DNA of 37,834 nucleotides from Bacteroidota bacterium (GTDB lineage: Bacteria > Bacteroidota > Bacteroidia > Chitinophagales > Chitinophagaceae): positions 1 through 37,834 of the forward strand of contig JAEZDC010000135.1 of assembly GCA_023429825.1 (NCBI GenBank), read 5' to 3'. A program made the translations under genes and the position numbers. Below are positions 22,426-31,850 of this stretch, one piece after another. Each line of letters begins with the position of its first letter. Position 1 is the first letter of the stretch. Under the pieces are notes generated by a model. The model had not been told where the DNA came from, made no database searches, and worked only from the letters and a program-made list of their open reading frames with translations.

Positions 22426-23982
22426 ATGAAGAGAACTTTTCTATTTGTATTCGTATCTGTTTGTTACACTACTTCTCTGCTTTCGCAAAACAGAGATTCT
22501 GTTTTTGCACAGCAGGTAGTGAAAGAAGCAACAAACAATTCACAACTGAAGCAATTAGGACATCAGCTTATTGATGTCATCGGACCCCGTTTGACCGGTA
22601 CGCCGCAACTGCAACGTGGTCATGATTGGGCGGTGAAGACCTACGCCGATTGGGGTATCACTGCAAGAAATGAGAAATGGGGTGAATGGCGTGCCTGGGA
22701 AAGAGGCATTACGCATATCGATATGATCCATCCAAGAGTGAGAACACTTGAAGGAACACAATTGGCATGGAGCCCTTCTACCAATGGAAAAACAGTCACG
22801 GGAGAGACCGTTATTTTCCCTGATTTAGCCGATTCAGCAGCGTTTCGCCAGTGGCTGCCAAATGCAAAAGGAAAATTTGTACTGGTGAGCATGATGCAAC
22901 CTACGGGCAGGCCTGATTATAACTGGACAGAGTTCGGAACCGCTGAATCCTTTGAAAAAATGAAAAAGGAACGTGAGGCACTCACCGATGCATGGCGTAA
23001 ACGGTTAAGGAAAACAGGTCTTACGGATACCGCTATACACAGAGCTTTGGAAGATGCCGGTGCAGTAGGTATCGTACAAAACCTCTGGAGTAATGGTTTT
23101 GGTGTAGATAAAATATTTGGCGCCAAAACCAGGAAGGTGCCCACCATTGATCTCGCCTTGGAAGATTACGGTTTGCTGTATCGCATGACGGAAGCGGGTG
23201 ATAAACCAAAGATCAGTGTGTACTCTGATTCTAAGTTTGGTGATGCAGTGCCTACATACAACACGATGGCAGAGATAAAAGGAACACAGAAGCCTGATGA
23301 ATATGTTATGCTAAGTGCGCATTTCGACAGTTGGGACGGTGCAACGGGTGCCACCGATAACGGTACCGGTACGATTGTGATGATGGAGGCTATGCGTATA
23401 CTGAAGAAATTATATCCTAATCCAAAACGTACCATCCTTGCAGGACACTGGAGCAGCGAAGAGCAGGGGCTGAATGGCTCAAGGGCATTTGTGGAAGACC
23501 ATCCCGAGATCGTTGCAAAACTGCAGGCACTGTTCAACCAGGATAACGGAACAGGTAGAGTGGTAAATATTAGCGGACAAGGGTTTCTTCATTCTTACCA
23601 ATACATCACAAAGTGGTTGAGCAGGGTGCCTGAAAATATTCGCTCCCAGATACAAACAACTTTCCCCGGAACACCGGGCGGTGGGGGCTCAGACTATGCA
23701 TCATTTGTTGCTGCCGGGGCTCCGGGTTTTTCATTAAGCTCTAACAGTTGGTCGTACGGAACCTATACATGGCATACCAATCGTGATACATACGATAAGA
23801 TCGTTTGGGATGATGTGCGAAACAATGCGATACTGGTTGCAATAATGGTGTATATGGCTTGTGAAGAACCAGAGTTAATTCCTAGAGACAGGATGGTATT
23901 ACCGATCAATACCCGCACCGGTGAACAAACGAAGTGGCCTGAGCAAAGGAAACCGAAAAGGAGAGGAGGATTTTGGGAATAG
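22426..23982 (+). CDS. Exported M28-family metallopeptidase
   Basis: This 518-residue protein has a signal peptide (about 1-20, ending LLSQ) and an M28 zinc aminopeptidase/carboxypeptidase core. Ligands and catalytic residues are intact: His299 in LSAHFDSW, bridging Asp311 in GATDNGTG, Glu345-Glu346 in SSEEQGLNGS, Asp373 in FNQDNGTG and His450 in WHTNRDTYDK. A PA-like insertion occupies roughly 130-280. The C-terminus ends in a basic, glycine-rich tail with no type IX sorting signal, so a periplasmic location is likely. It is transcribed away from the exported amidohydrolase. TATCTTTA at 22396-22403 is a near-match to the promoter -7 element. Confidence 0.92.
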   Translation: MKRTFLFVFVSVCYTTSLLSQNRDSVFAQQVVKEATNNSQLKQLGHQLIDVIGPRLTGTPQLQRGHDWAVKTYADWGITARNEKWGEWRAWERGITHIDMIHPRVRTLEGTQLAWSPSTNGKTVTGETVIFPDLADSAAFRQWLPNAKGKFVLVSMMQPTGRPDYNWTEFGTAESFEKMKKEREALTDAWRKRLRKTGLTDTAIHRALEDAGAVGIVQNLWSNGFGVDKIFGAKTRKVPTIDLALEDYGLLYRMTEAGDKPKISVYSDSKFGDAVPTYNTMAEIKGTQKPDEYVMLSAHFDSWDGATGATDNGTGTIVMMEAMRILKKLYPNPKRTILAGHWSSEEQGLNGSRAFVEDHPEIVAKLQALFNQDNGTGRVVNISGQGFLHSYQYITKWLSRVPENIRSQIQTTFPGTPGGGGSDYASFVAAGAPGFSLSSNSWSYGTYTWHTNRDTYDKIVWDDVRNNAILVAIMVYMACEEPELIPRDRMVLPINTRTGEQTKWPEQRKPKRRGGFWE

Positions 23983-24067
23983 ACATATAAACTATCAGGT
24001 TTAATAACCTGCAGGATGATTTATATGGTTTATTTTTAAGCGAGATAATCTTGTTTTGATACAAATA

Positions 24068-24091
24068 GAAAAGCCCCGTCAGGGGCTTTTC
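24068..24091. terminator. Bidirectional terminator between M28 peptidase and beta-helix protein genes
   Basis: GAAAAGCCCC pairs perfectly with GGGGCTTTTC around a GTCA loop. The stem is flanked by A residues on one side and T residues on the other in both directions, suiting the two converging genes. Confidence 0.9.
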
Positions 24092-24110
24092 ACTTAACAG
24101 CAAAACTGTT

Positions 24111-27044
24111 TTATTGCTTGATAAAACGCATCGATTTAGCTGCGCTTGTACCGTCATACATTGTTACCAGATAAGTGCCTGATGGCAGTGTACTCACATT
24201 TACAGGAATATTGTTTTCTCCCGCCAATAATGAAACAGGTATTTGTTTCACGATCGTTCCTGAAATATGCGCGATGGATACAGTGCCTCTTCCGGTAAGC
24301 GGTGCATTCACTGCCAGGTTGATCACATCTTTCGCTGGATTCGGGTACAGTGTAGTGATCTGCAGGTTATCCAGGTTATTCTTGATAGTGACGATCACAC
24401 TGATATAGCTGGTGCGGCCATCTTTATCTGTTTGCTTTAACCTGTAATAGTTGATACCTGCCAATGAACGGTCATCGTGGAAACTGTACTCTAAAGAGGT
24501 ATTGCTTGTACCGCCGGGTGCTTTTGAAGGTATAAAGCCAATGCTGCTGAAATTCCTTCCATCCGCACTACGCTCCAGGTCAAATCCCTTGTTGTTGGTT
24601 TCGCCGGATGTTATCCAAACCAGCTTATTGATCTTCCCTTCTTTATGCCCCTTGAAAACTGTTAACTGGATAGGTAATACCGTTGCCGTTTCATCGGCTC
24701 CGATATACACAGGAGACGGGTTACGGGTCGTGCCATCGTAGTCAACAGTGATTCCTGCGATAGGTGCAGCAGCAAGATTGTTATCACCAATTGAAGCACC
24801 TGCCAGGTGCAGATCTCCTGTAGCAACATCTGCGAAGTTCACTGTTATTGTTCTTGAAGTGGCATCACCGCTGTTCGTCTTATAGGTTGCAAGATCATTG
24901 TTTGTTGCAGACCACATAGCAAGGGTTGCAGGGTTGGCGTTATTTAAAACATTTGCATCTGAAGTAAATCCTGTTGCAGGGGTAGTCTCGGAATTTACGA
25001 TTACGTATTGAGAACCGGCACCACCCGTACGGGTATTGTATAGAATATTGTTCTTTACATTCATAGGCGTTGCTATCCCTGTACCAAACAACTCCGTGCC
25101 TCTTACCACGGCAGCCGAACGTTTATCGCCTGCTCCTGCTGTGCCACCTATGTAAATACTATTGTGATACACGTTTACCGGGCCGGTAGCGTTGAAGTTT
25201 TGCAGGAAGCCGTATATCTGGAGAGCTTGAGTAACACCTGTACCCAGTGAGATAAAGTTGTTGGCGGTGGTAGATGCACCGGTGGCACTTCTCACTGTAA
25301 TGCCCACAAGACCTGGTGAAGTAGACCCGTTGGTAGTAGCTGCATTCTTCAGATCGTAGATCCTGTTGCGGTTGATATCATGCAAACCGGTCGTGGCCAG
25401 GATACCGATTACCACGGCGCCGAAATTACCGGTGTTGGTGGCTGAAAGATTATAAATCGTGTTTCTTGAGATCACTTGTACGTCAGTAGAAACTGCCGAA
25501 GAAGTTCCGGCGAAATGAATACCTGTAACCACACCACTGGCATAGTTGGCCAGGGTAGAAGCGGTGCTATTGCTGTGGATGGTATTGTTGGTGATATTCA
25601 CTTTAGGAAACAGCTGCGCAGTACTCGAGGTTCCCTGCGTATTTACTGTACCAATGCAGCGGATAAATGTAGAGGTTACCCCCGCAAATGGTACGCTGAT
25701 ATTGCTGATGGTATTCCCCGTAACGTTAAACGTAGGATTTGAAGTCGCATTGGTAGTGAGAGAGGCAGATGAAGAAGCCTCCAGCCTGATACCATGCATA
25801 TTTACATCACCAGCAGCACCACCGGAATTGATGGTCATATTAGTGATGGTGTTGTTCGTAACATTGAATGTTGGTGTAACAGTCGTGGATGCTGCTGTTA
25901 CTCTCCCGTTCAAATGCATACCATTAATGTTTACAAAACCACCGTTGTTGGTCATGGAAACATTACTCACCTCGTTACCCGAGAACGTAGTGGAACCGTT
26001 ATAGCCTCCTATAAAACCGAAAATACAAGCGTTGGAGAAAGAACCGGATGCAGAATTATATGTAATAGTAATATTCTTCACCGTGTTGTTGCTTACCAGG
26101 TTGCCTGTGCCTCCTGTTTCAATATCCAATCCTATCATTCCAATCACGTTAGATCCTGTACCGGTTACAGTCATCATGCCGGCAGCAGACGGGCCACTGC
26201 CACCCAAAAAATTGCCGGTAACAGTATGAAAGTCGGAAGTGAAATTCGGGGTGATAAGAATACCTCTGAATACATACTGCTGCCCAGTATTCACTGCTGC
26301 AGTAAGGTAAATGCTGTTGTTCTGGATGGTCCATTGGTCACTGGCTGATATAGAAATAGCTGCAGCGCCTGCAATACCTGTATTCAAAAAGTTGTAAAGC
26401 CTGGAATTCTTAACAGTGCCCTGGAAGTTGGTGGTAGTAGCTGAAGTGCCGAGGCCTTTAGAGAACACAAGGCAGATCGCTTGGTTATTACCATTGATGT
26501 CACAATTATCAATGGTGTTGCCGTTATTGCCATTAGTACTTCCGAGGTCGAAGAAGATGACACCTGCTGTAATGGTAGGCGAGGTTGCTGTACCTGTATA
26601 GCTTGCGGTGTTTCCCGTAATGGTCGCATTCCTGATAGTATTACCACTGGCGTCATTCACAAAGTGGATCACCGCCCCGGTAGTATGTGTATTCACGATC
26701 TGCAGGGTGCCGTTCCCGTTTAGGTTTACGTTATCCGCCCCGTCGAAGCGAATGGTAGCTCCCGCAAGGTTAGAAGTGATGGTGGCTGCAGCAGTGGTGT
26801 TGATGGCCACACTGGTATACGATGCAGCACCTGTTCCGCTGGCATTGAGTACCGCTGTAGCTGTTTCGGTGGTGCTGCCCGTAATGCTGATGGTTATGGT
26901 GCCGGTATGCGTTCCGGCATTGATCGCATCGAATGCAGCCTTTAAGGTGGTGTAATTTGAGGCACCTACTGAAACCTGGGAGGTGGCTGCCATGGTTAGC
27001 ATTAAAAAGCTTAAAAGAAAAAACTGGTGTAAAGGTTTTAGCAT
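24111..27044 (-). CDS. Large secreted beta-helix protein with type IX sorting domain
   Basis: This 977-residue protein has a signal peptide (MLKPLHQFFLLSFLMLTMAATSQ), about 750 residues of Asn/Thr/Ser-rich right-handed beta-helix repeats with NNTI-type rungs (NVTNNTITNMTI, NVTGNTISNISV, NITNNTIHSN, ISRNTIYNLS), a fibronectin-like segment (about 800-895, LVWITSGETNNKGFDLERSA) and a C-terminal type A sorting domain (about 900-977, LYPNPAKDVINL to KSMRFIKQ). The sorting domain directs export through the type IX system. The helix resembles polysaccharide-binding or polysaccharide-cleaving proteins, but I see no catalytic signature. A 12-bp palindrome sits in the probable promoter. Confidence 0.9.
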   Translation of the reverse strand: MLKPLHQFFLLSFLMLTMAATSQVSVGASNYTTLKAAFDAINAGTHTGTITISITGSTTETATAVLNASGTGAASYTSVAINTTAAATITSNLAGATIRFDGADNVNLNGNGTLQIVNTHTTGAVIHFVNDASGNTIRNATITGNTASYTGTATSPTITAGVIFFDLGSTNGNNGNTIDNCDINGNNQAICLVFSKGLGTSATTTNFQGTVKNSRLYNFLNTGIAGAAAISISASDQWTIQNNSIYLTAAVNTGQQYVFRGILITPNFTSDFHTVTGNFLGGSGPSAAGMMTVTGTGSNVIGMIGLDIETGGTGNLVSNNTVKNITITYNSASGSFSNACIFGFIGGYNGSTTFSGNEVSNVSMTNNGGFVNINGMHLNGRVTAASTTVTPTFNVTNNTITNMTINSGGAAGDVNMHGIRLEASSSASLTTNATSNPTFNVTGNTISNISVPFAGVTSTFIRCIGTVNTQGTSSTAQLFPKVNITNNTIHSNSTASTLANYASGVVTGIHFAGTSSAVSTDVQVISRNTIYNLSATNTGNFGAVVIGILATTGLHDINRNRIYDLKNAATTNGSTSPGLVGITVRSATGASTTANNFISLGTGVTQALQIYGFLQNFNATGPVNVYHNSIYIGGTAGAGDKRSAAVVRGTELFGTGIATPMNVKNNILYNTRTGGAGSQYVIVNSETTPATGFTSDANVLNNANPATLAMWSATNNDLATYKTNSGDATSRTITVNFADVATGDLHLAGASIGDNNLAAAPIAGITVDYDGTTRNPSPVYIGADETATVLPIQLTVFKGHKEGKINKLVWITSGETNNKGFDLERSADGRNFSSIGFIPSKAPGGTSNTSLEYSFHDDRSLAGINYYRLKQTDKDGRTSYISVIVTIKNNLDNLQITTLYPNPAKDVINLAVNAPLTGRGTVSIAHISGTIVKQIPVSLLAGENNIPVNVSTLPSGTYLVTMYDGTSAAKSMRFIKQ

Positions 27045-27067
27045 AAGTATTTTTTAAAAATGAGCGT

Positions 27068-27096
27068 CGAATTTAGGCCATCCGGATGGTATCAAA
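27068..27096 (-). promoter_or_regulatory. Possible promoter/operator of beta-helix protein gene
   Basis: On the reverse strand TTTG (27093-27096) precedes TAAATTCG (27068-27075), one mismatch from TAnnTTTG, with 17 bp between. The spacer holds the perfect 12-bp palindrome CCATCCGGATGG at 27078-27089, well placed for a repressor to block RNA polymerase. Confidence 0.35.
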
Positions 27097-27310
27097 TTTT
27101 TGGAAAATTCCAATTGTTTAAGTATAGTAGTTGGAACATTAGTAAGCTGTTGTTTAGGAAGGCAGCAAATAGTAAAATTGATCCCAATACATGCTTTTAT
27201 ACCGGCAACCGCGGCTAAAACCTCTCGGGTTAGATTTCTTTGCTGGATCAACCCCGACAGGTCGCTCAACTTCCGGGTAATTCTCTACATTCATCCTACA
27301 ATACTTTCAT

Positions 27311-28447
27311 ATGCCTACGCGAATAGAAGAGATCCGGTCTTTCCTCGCACACCATGATCATTCACTGGCTGCAAGACGACTGCTCGACCTCAGCCTCGAC
27401 TGCAGCAACGAAGCGATACTGCATGAAACCATCCAATGGAGCCGCAACTACCGCCAGGCGATGAAAAAATCTGCAGAGGCTGAGCCCGGCTTCTATACCA
27501 CCGCTAATGATATACTCGAAAAACTTGCACCGCTGGCCGGTACACAATCTTTTGCACCGGGATATTTATTGAAAGCGGAGAATATCACTACAACATATTC
27601 CTCCGGCAACTTCAGTTTACATCCCATCAGCGTAGACATAAAGGCGGGAGATATCCTTGGCGTAGTAGGAGAGAACGGTAATGGTAAAACCACCTTGCTG
27701 AGATGTCTTGCAGGACAGCTCGCACCCGATGACGGCGCATTGCACTATACGCAACTGGTGAACCCCGATCATTACAGCATCAAGCACCACGTTGCATTTA
27801 TACCGCAACGCATTCCCAGGTGGTACGGCCAGCTGAAAGATAATCTTCACTTCGCTGCAGCCATCTCCGGTGTAACGGGTAAGGACAATAACCTTGCAGT
27901 GGATTTTATGCTGGAGCGTTTGAACCTGTATGATTATGCCCATCTCAACTGGAACCAGATCAGCAGTGGCTATCGTACACGATTCGAGATCGCGAGGGTG
28001 TTGTTACAGAAACCCAGCTTACTGATACTCGATGAGCCACTCGCTAACCTCGACATCAATGCACAACAAACCATACTCACAGACCTCAAGTACCTCGCAA
28101 AAAGTACATATCATCCCATGGGTGTGATACTGAGTTCGCAGCAACTACATGAAGTGGAAAAGATCGCCGATAGGGTCCTCTTCATTAAGAAAGGAAAATG
28201 TGTATTCAGCACAGGCGACGCTGCAAGTGAAACGGCTTATGTGCTGGAACTGGAGACCACCGCTTCAAGGGATGCGATCATCGATATTCTCGGCAATGAA
28301 GTGCAGGTACAGTTCAATGGTGGGTTTTATACCATCACTTCAGGTGTACATACTACCAACGCGATGTTGGCAAAATTGCTTACATCGGGTATGACCATTT
28401 CTTATTTCCGTGATATCACCCATTCCACCAAACGCTTCTTCAACTGA
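27311..28447 (+). CDS. ABC transporter ATP-binding protein with helical N-terminal extension
   Basis: This 378-residue protein has an ABC ATPase core from about residue 85. Motifs are Walker A GENGNGKTT (120-128), Q-loop Gln166, a non-canonical signature ISSGYRTR (217-224, where LSGGQ is usual), Walker B LLILDEP (237-243) and, in place of the H-loop histidine, Gln277 in SSQQLHE. An unrecognised N-terminal region of about 80 residues is predicted helical by eye (IRSFLAHHDHSLAARRLLDL). A C-terminal ~75 residues follow the nucleotide-binding domain. The membrane-protein gene downstream starts 13 bp after the stop, so the two are very likely co-expressed and probably form one complex. The cargo is unknown. 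Confidence 0.85.
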   Translation: MPTRIEEIRSFLAHHDHSLAARRLLDLSLDCSNEAILHETIQWSRNYRQAMKKSAEAEPGFYTTANDILEKLAPLAGTQSFAPGYLLKAENITTTYSSGNFSLHPISVDIKAGDILGVVGENGNGKTTLLRCLAGQLAPDDGALHYTQLVNPDHYSIKHHVAFIPQRIPRWYGQLKDNLHFAAAISGVTGKDNNLAVDFMLERLNLYDYAHLNWNQISSGYRTRFEIARVLLQKPSLLILDEPLANLDINAQQTILTDLKYLAKSTYHPMGVILSSQQLHEVEKIADRVLFIKKGKCVFSTGDAASETAYVLELETTASRDAIIDILGNEVQVQFNGGFYTITSGVHTTNAMLAKLLTSGMTISYFRDITHSTKRFFN

Positions 28448-28460
28448 TCACGCTCTATCT

Positions 28461-29972
28461 ATGCATAATAAAAGACCATTGGTACCACGCTGGCTGAATC
28501 GACTGGATGAAAAGCTACTGAAGAATCATCCCGAAACATGGACTACCCGCACACACCTCGTATTGTATTACGGTGTACTGTTCATTCTTGCATTGGCAGG
28601 ACTCTGTTTCATCGTACCCGACGATCCACGTACCGCTACCGGCGTGGTGAACTGGGTGATGCTGGTGATCATGGTGGCGATAGTGGCATTCGTGGTGTGG
28701 ATGATGTACCTGCTGCGATTCAATGTATTCAAGCGCTATGGCAACACCACTGCACTCAGCCGGCTGAAAGTATTCGTATTGTACGGCGTATGCATCGGTA
28801 CGATGGTATTTGCCGCCTATGTGCCTTCGATAGTGGAGACCACCCGGGCGAACATGGCCTATGGCGATGAAGAAGTGGTAAAAGACATCAACGCTGTGAA
28901 CATGGCAGTGGCGCAACTGGAATATGATTCACTCAACCACAGGTGGCACAGGGATACGTTACTGGTAGTAGATACCTTACCGGGAGCGTACCGCATGACG
29001 GCACCGGCGCCACCAGTTGCATATGAGACAACCGACACGGTAACCATCGTACAGCCCGGCAGGTTGCGGAAGATAGACACTGCGCAATTGAACAGGCAAC
29101 TGGCTGCCCGGGATAGTATCGTTAGGCTCAATGATTCGATATACATCTTCCTGGAAAGCCCTAAGTACACATTTGTTTTACCATACCCAAGGCCCGATGA
29201 ACACACGAAAGAAAAAATGTATGTCAACAAAGATGTGTATGAAAAGGTGATTAGAAATTATCATCCCTCACAGCAAACGGAAGCGCTGAAGGCCATACAG
29301 GAGTTGCAGGTGAAGTACGACATCCATGATGAGCACACCTATCGCTATTACGATCGTACCAGCGTGCCTGAGCGTGATTATTTTCAGCGGGTGCAGAACC
29401 GGTATTCACTTTATGATATCCAGGCAAGCTTCAATAATATACTGCATCGTAAATACCGCTTTGACGATGTGAGCCTTTCTATATTGCTGCGCAGCTTTAT
29501 TTATGTTATACTGGCTTTCACGCTGCTCGTGTTCGTGTTCCGTCATACCACTACCCGTGCCTTCTTCCTGTCGTTACTGGTGGCGGTGTTGCTGATGGTG
29601 TTCACCGGTTTACTGATGGCCTTCTCGGGATACTCACCGGGTTCATTGCAGGCATGGTGCATATTTTATTGCATTTTATTTTTCGCAGTGTCGTTATTAG
29701 CACTGAAGCCCCGTAGTCGCAACGTGGTGGTTGGTATTGGCCTTAATTTGTTTGTAATAATGATATGGCTGTTGCCATTACTGATCGTTTCTTACTATTA
29801 CCACAGCCTGGAACAACGGTATACCGGTTACCCGACGCCACCAATTGACTATGTGGCAAAGTCGCGGCATATTCTGTATGCAGAGATCGGTGGTGTATTA
29901 TTGTTGCTGGCACTCATACCCACTCTGATCCACCACTTGTACAGGAAGTGGTTTGCAGCGCCTGAGGAGTAA
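28461..29972 (+). CDS. Polytopic membrane protein, probable partner of the ABC ATPase
   Basis: This 503-residue protein has about eight transmembrane segments. Three come first (near residues 33-53, 66-90 and 103-125), then a hydrophilic domain of roughly 190 residues, then five more (from about 340 to the end). The hydrophilic domain carries long charged helices and a repeated DTL/DSI pattern. No permease signature of a known ABC type is recognised. Its position 13 bp after the ATPase gene suggests it is the permease or effector subunit. I chose ATG 28461; an earlier in-frame start at 28410 would overlap the ATPase gene and add residues without membrane-topology benefit. The coding sequence appears richer in G+C than genes in the left half. 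Confidence 0.75.
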   Translation: MHNKRPLVPRWLNRLDEKLLKNHPETWTTRTHLVLYYGVLFILALAGLCFIVPDDPRTATGVVNWVMLVIMVAIVAFVVWMMYLLRFNVFKRYGNTTALSRLKVFVLYGVCIGTMVFAAYVPSIVETTRANMAYGDEEVVKDINAVNMAVAQLEYDSLNHRWHRDTLLVVDTLPGAYRMTAPAPPVAYETTDTVTIVQPGRLRKIDTAQLNRQLAARDSIVRLNDSIYIFLESPKYTFVLPYPRPDEHTKEKMYVNKDVYEKVIRNYHPSQQTEALKAIQELQVKYDIHDEHTYRYYDRTSVPERDYFQRVQNRYSLYDIQASFNNILHRKYRFDDVSLSILLRSFIYVILAFTLLVFVFRHTTTRAFFLSLLVAVLLMVFTGLLMAFSGYSPGSLQAWCIFYCILFFAVSLLALKPRSRNVVVGIGLNLFVIMIWLLPLLIVSYYYHSLEQRYTGYPTPPIDYVAKSRHILYAEIGGVLLLLALIPTLIHHLYRKWFAAPEE

Positions 29973-30009
29973 GGAGAGAACAAGTGGCGAAGCAATCTTA
30001 GAACATGAA

Positions 30010-31476
30010 TTAAAATCCATGTCTTCGCCTGAATTCTTTTTCATACACGTGATAACGCAGCAGCATTTGTTTTACGGCAAGTACTGATTTCTCAAACATG
30101 GTACGGTAGATATCCCCGTTTACATTGGCACTCACCGACAAACCTATGGAACTGTTGACTGCATATATATGCATGAGGCTAAGGCGTTCCTGTACGAAAT
30201 CTGCAAATGGGCTCTGTCCCTGCTTCAGTTTAAGTTTTTTGAAAGCCTTCTGGGTATTTTCGATATGCTGTCTTAAGAACCTGAGAGAATCTACCACCAT
30301 TCTGCGTATGCTATCATTATGCAGGTTGTAGTCCTTATTTACTTCACGCACCAGCCTGTCCTCTGTAGCAAGGTATTCCTGCGTTAACTGCCAAACTTCT
30401 GCAGCCTTTGTATCCAGCTTCAGGTATTTAGCATCGGCATCCGCATTAGGTACAGATGCAGTATATGCTGGGATCATGACTATGTTACTGCGATCTTCAC
30501 CCGTGATGGCATACAAAGCATTTTTACCTGCTACCATATCACGTATAGGTTTATCAACGGCAGGACCAAACTGGCTCCACTGCACACCATCCCATTTCAG
30601 CACCACATACCCCTCTGAATTGCGGGTCCTTCCTGCCACCAGTAAATTACCTCCATGGTCCATCGTCATGTCAAGTATCTCATCATTGAGAAAAGCATTG
30701 TTGAATGGTAAGAGTGCCCATTCTTTATTTTTTGAAGCTTCCCAGCCAAGGATACATTTATTCTTTGCATCCCCGCAATCAGTGGCAACATAGAACCAAT
30801 CGTTATTAATGGCTGCCAGCTTCTGATCGAATACTACAGGGAACCTGGCATCTTTTGCAAATATCCAGTTGTTACCATCTGTTACAGCGAAGAACTTTTC
30901 GCTCAGCGGATTGTATTGCATCTGTACCACCTGGTCTGTACCGATAGCAAAAACCCTTTCTACATGTTTGGATGTGTCCAGTGTTTCGGGAAAACGTTCG
31001 TTATAGCTGAAACTATTGTTGCGCCAGCGGGCCAATACCGATCTTGAACCGAACGTACCTCCAAACCATAGGTCATCACGCTCATCTACGGTAAAGGTGG
31101 TGAAGTTGCCTTTCAGTTGTTTGTACGGGATGGCCTGCCACATTTTTGTATCCCAGGTGCCAACGAATCTTTCCCAGTTGGGCGAATAGCCCGTCAATGC
31201 AAATCCTGCTTTCATTCCCTTTAGTGCCATCGTATAATAGGCAGCAGGCACAACAGGCGTTAAGTCTGTCCACGCATCATTGCTATACTGCAGGAACCTC
31301 CCTTTTTCTGAATGAAAGGCTTTGTTGTAAAAGGCGTACAGGTTGCCCGCACTGTCTGTTGTTATATCCTGGTAACGGATGTATTGATTTTTTTCCGGTG
31401 TGATATCTACCGCATTTTGAGCTGAAGCTTCAACAGAAAGAAAAGAAATAGCAATAATGCAGAAGTGCCGCAACAT
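30010..31476 (-). CDS. Exported propeller-like protein of unknown function
   Basis: This 488-residue protein has a signal peptide (MLRHFCIIAISFLSVEASAQ). Residues about 25-330 contain repeated strand motifs with conserved Trp and Gly positions (FLQYSNDAWTDLTPV, FVGTWDTKMWQAIPY, VLARWRNNSFSYN, VVLKWDGVQWSQFGP) and aspartate turns such as DITTDSAGNLYAF and DMTMDHGGNLLVAG. This suggests a beta-propeller of the two-component-regulator or Kelch-like type. The C-terminal ~150 residues are helical and charged. I do not recognise the family. It is divergent from the exported WD40-caspase gene across 374 bp, and both proteins combine an export signal with propeller-like repeats. Confidence 0.75.
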   Translation of the reverse strand: MLRHFCIIAISFLSVEASAQNAVDITPEKNQYIRYQDITTDSAGNLYAFYNKAFHSEKGRFLQYSNDAWTDLTPVVPAAYYTMALKGMKAGFALTGYSPNWERFVGTWDTKMWQAIPYKQLKGNFTTFTVDERDDLWFGGTFGSRSVLARWRNNSFSYNERFPETLDTSKHVERVFAIGTDQVVQMQYNPLSEKFFAVTDGNNWIFAKDARFPVVFDQKLAAINNDWFYVATDCGDAKNKCILGWEASKNKEWALLPFNNAFLNDEILDMTMDHGGNLLVAGRTRNSEGYVVLKWDGVQWSQFGPAVDKPIRDMVAGKNALYAITGEDRSNIVMIPAYTASVPNADADAKYLKLDTKAAEVWQLTQEYLATEDRLVREVNKDYNLHNDSIRRMVVDSLRFLRQHIENTQKAFKKLKLKQGQSPFADFVQERLSLMHIYAVNSSIGLSVSANVNGDIYRTMFEKSVLAVKQMLLRYHVYEKEFRRRHGF

Positions 31477-31850
31477 AGGATGTGTTTGTGTTGTGCCAAA
31501 TATATGCGGGTGAAGGTTATGGAGAACTCAGTGCTTGCACGTAGGAAGAGTTGATGCCATTTTACCTACCCGTTCATCTTTTTGACGTCAGTGAGATAGA
31601 TCGCATGTGCGTGTAGAATGCAAAGCAACTATAGTATACCGATAGTAGGGTTATTCCCTCGCAGTTGGACTGCATCGATAATGATCTGCACTCACCGCAC
31701 GTCAGGAACACACTGTATTGAAAAGGGGCGATCATGACGCTATGCTGAGACCAGTTTGGAATATGGCTATACCACTACTACTTCTCTATACTTAAAATAC
31801 CCAATACCCCATATTTACGGCAACTGGTTTTTTCAGATATTCACGTCATT
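31477..31850. other. 374-bp divergent intergenic region with small hairpins
   Basis: No open frame of convincing length lies here. TATATTTG on the reverse strand (31497-31504) is a likely -7 for the exported propeller gene. A compact structured patch lies at 31640-31677: CGAT (31640-31643) pairs with ATCG (31674-31677) and encloses the hairpins AGGG-TTATT-CCCT and GCAGT-TGG-ACTGC. For the caspase gene only a weak candidate promoter is visible (TTTG at 31755-31758 with TACTTCTC 20 bp later). Confidence 0.5.
31497..31504 (-). promoter_or_regulatory. Putative -7 element for exported propeller-like protein gene
   Basis: The reverse strand reads TATATTTG, an exact TAnnTTTG match 21 bp before the start codon. 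The -33 half is not convincing. Confidence 0.45.

Noticed and set aside
25546..26004. 152-codon open frame antisense to the beta-helix protein
   Set aside because: It is produced by the repetitive, stop-poor complement of a Thr/Asn-rich gene and shows no protein family features.
27054..27269. 71-codon minus-strand frame between the beta-helix and ABC genes
   Set aside because: It covers the probable promoter and palindrome of the beta-helix gene and has no recognisable protein features.
28515..28916. 133-codon antisense frame rich in His and Tyr within the membrane-protein gene
   Set aside because: The His/Tyr-rich composition is what the complement of hydrophobic codons gives; the membrane protein on the plus strand is convincing.
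29978..30000. Sequence ACAAGTGGCGAAGCAAT considered as a fourth copy of the interspersed repeat
   Set aside because: It needs a gap and several mismatches and lacks the other blocks, so chance similarity is likely.
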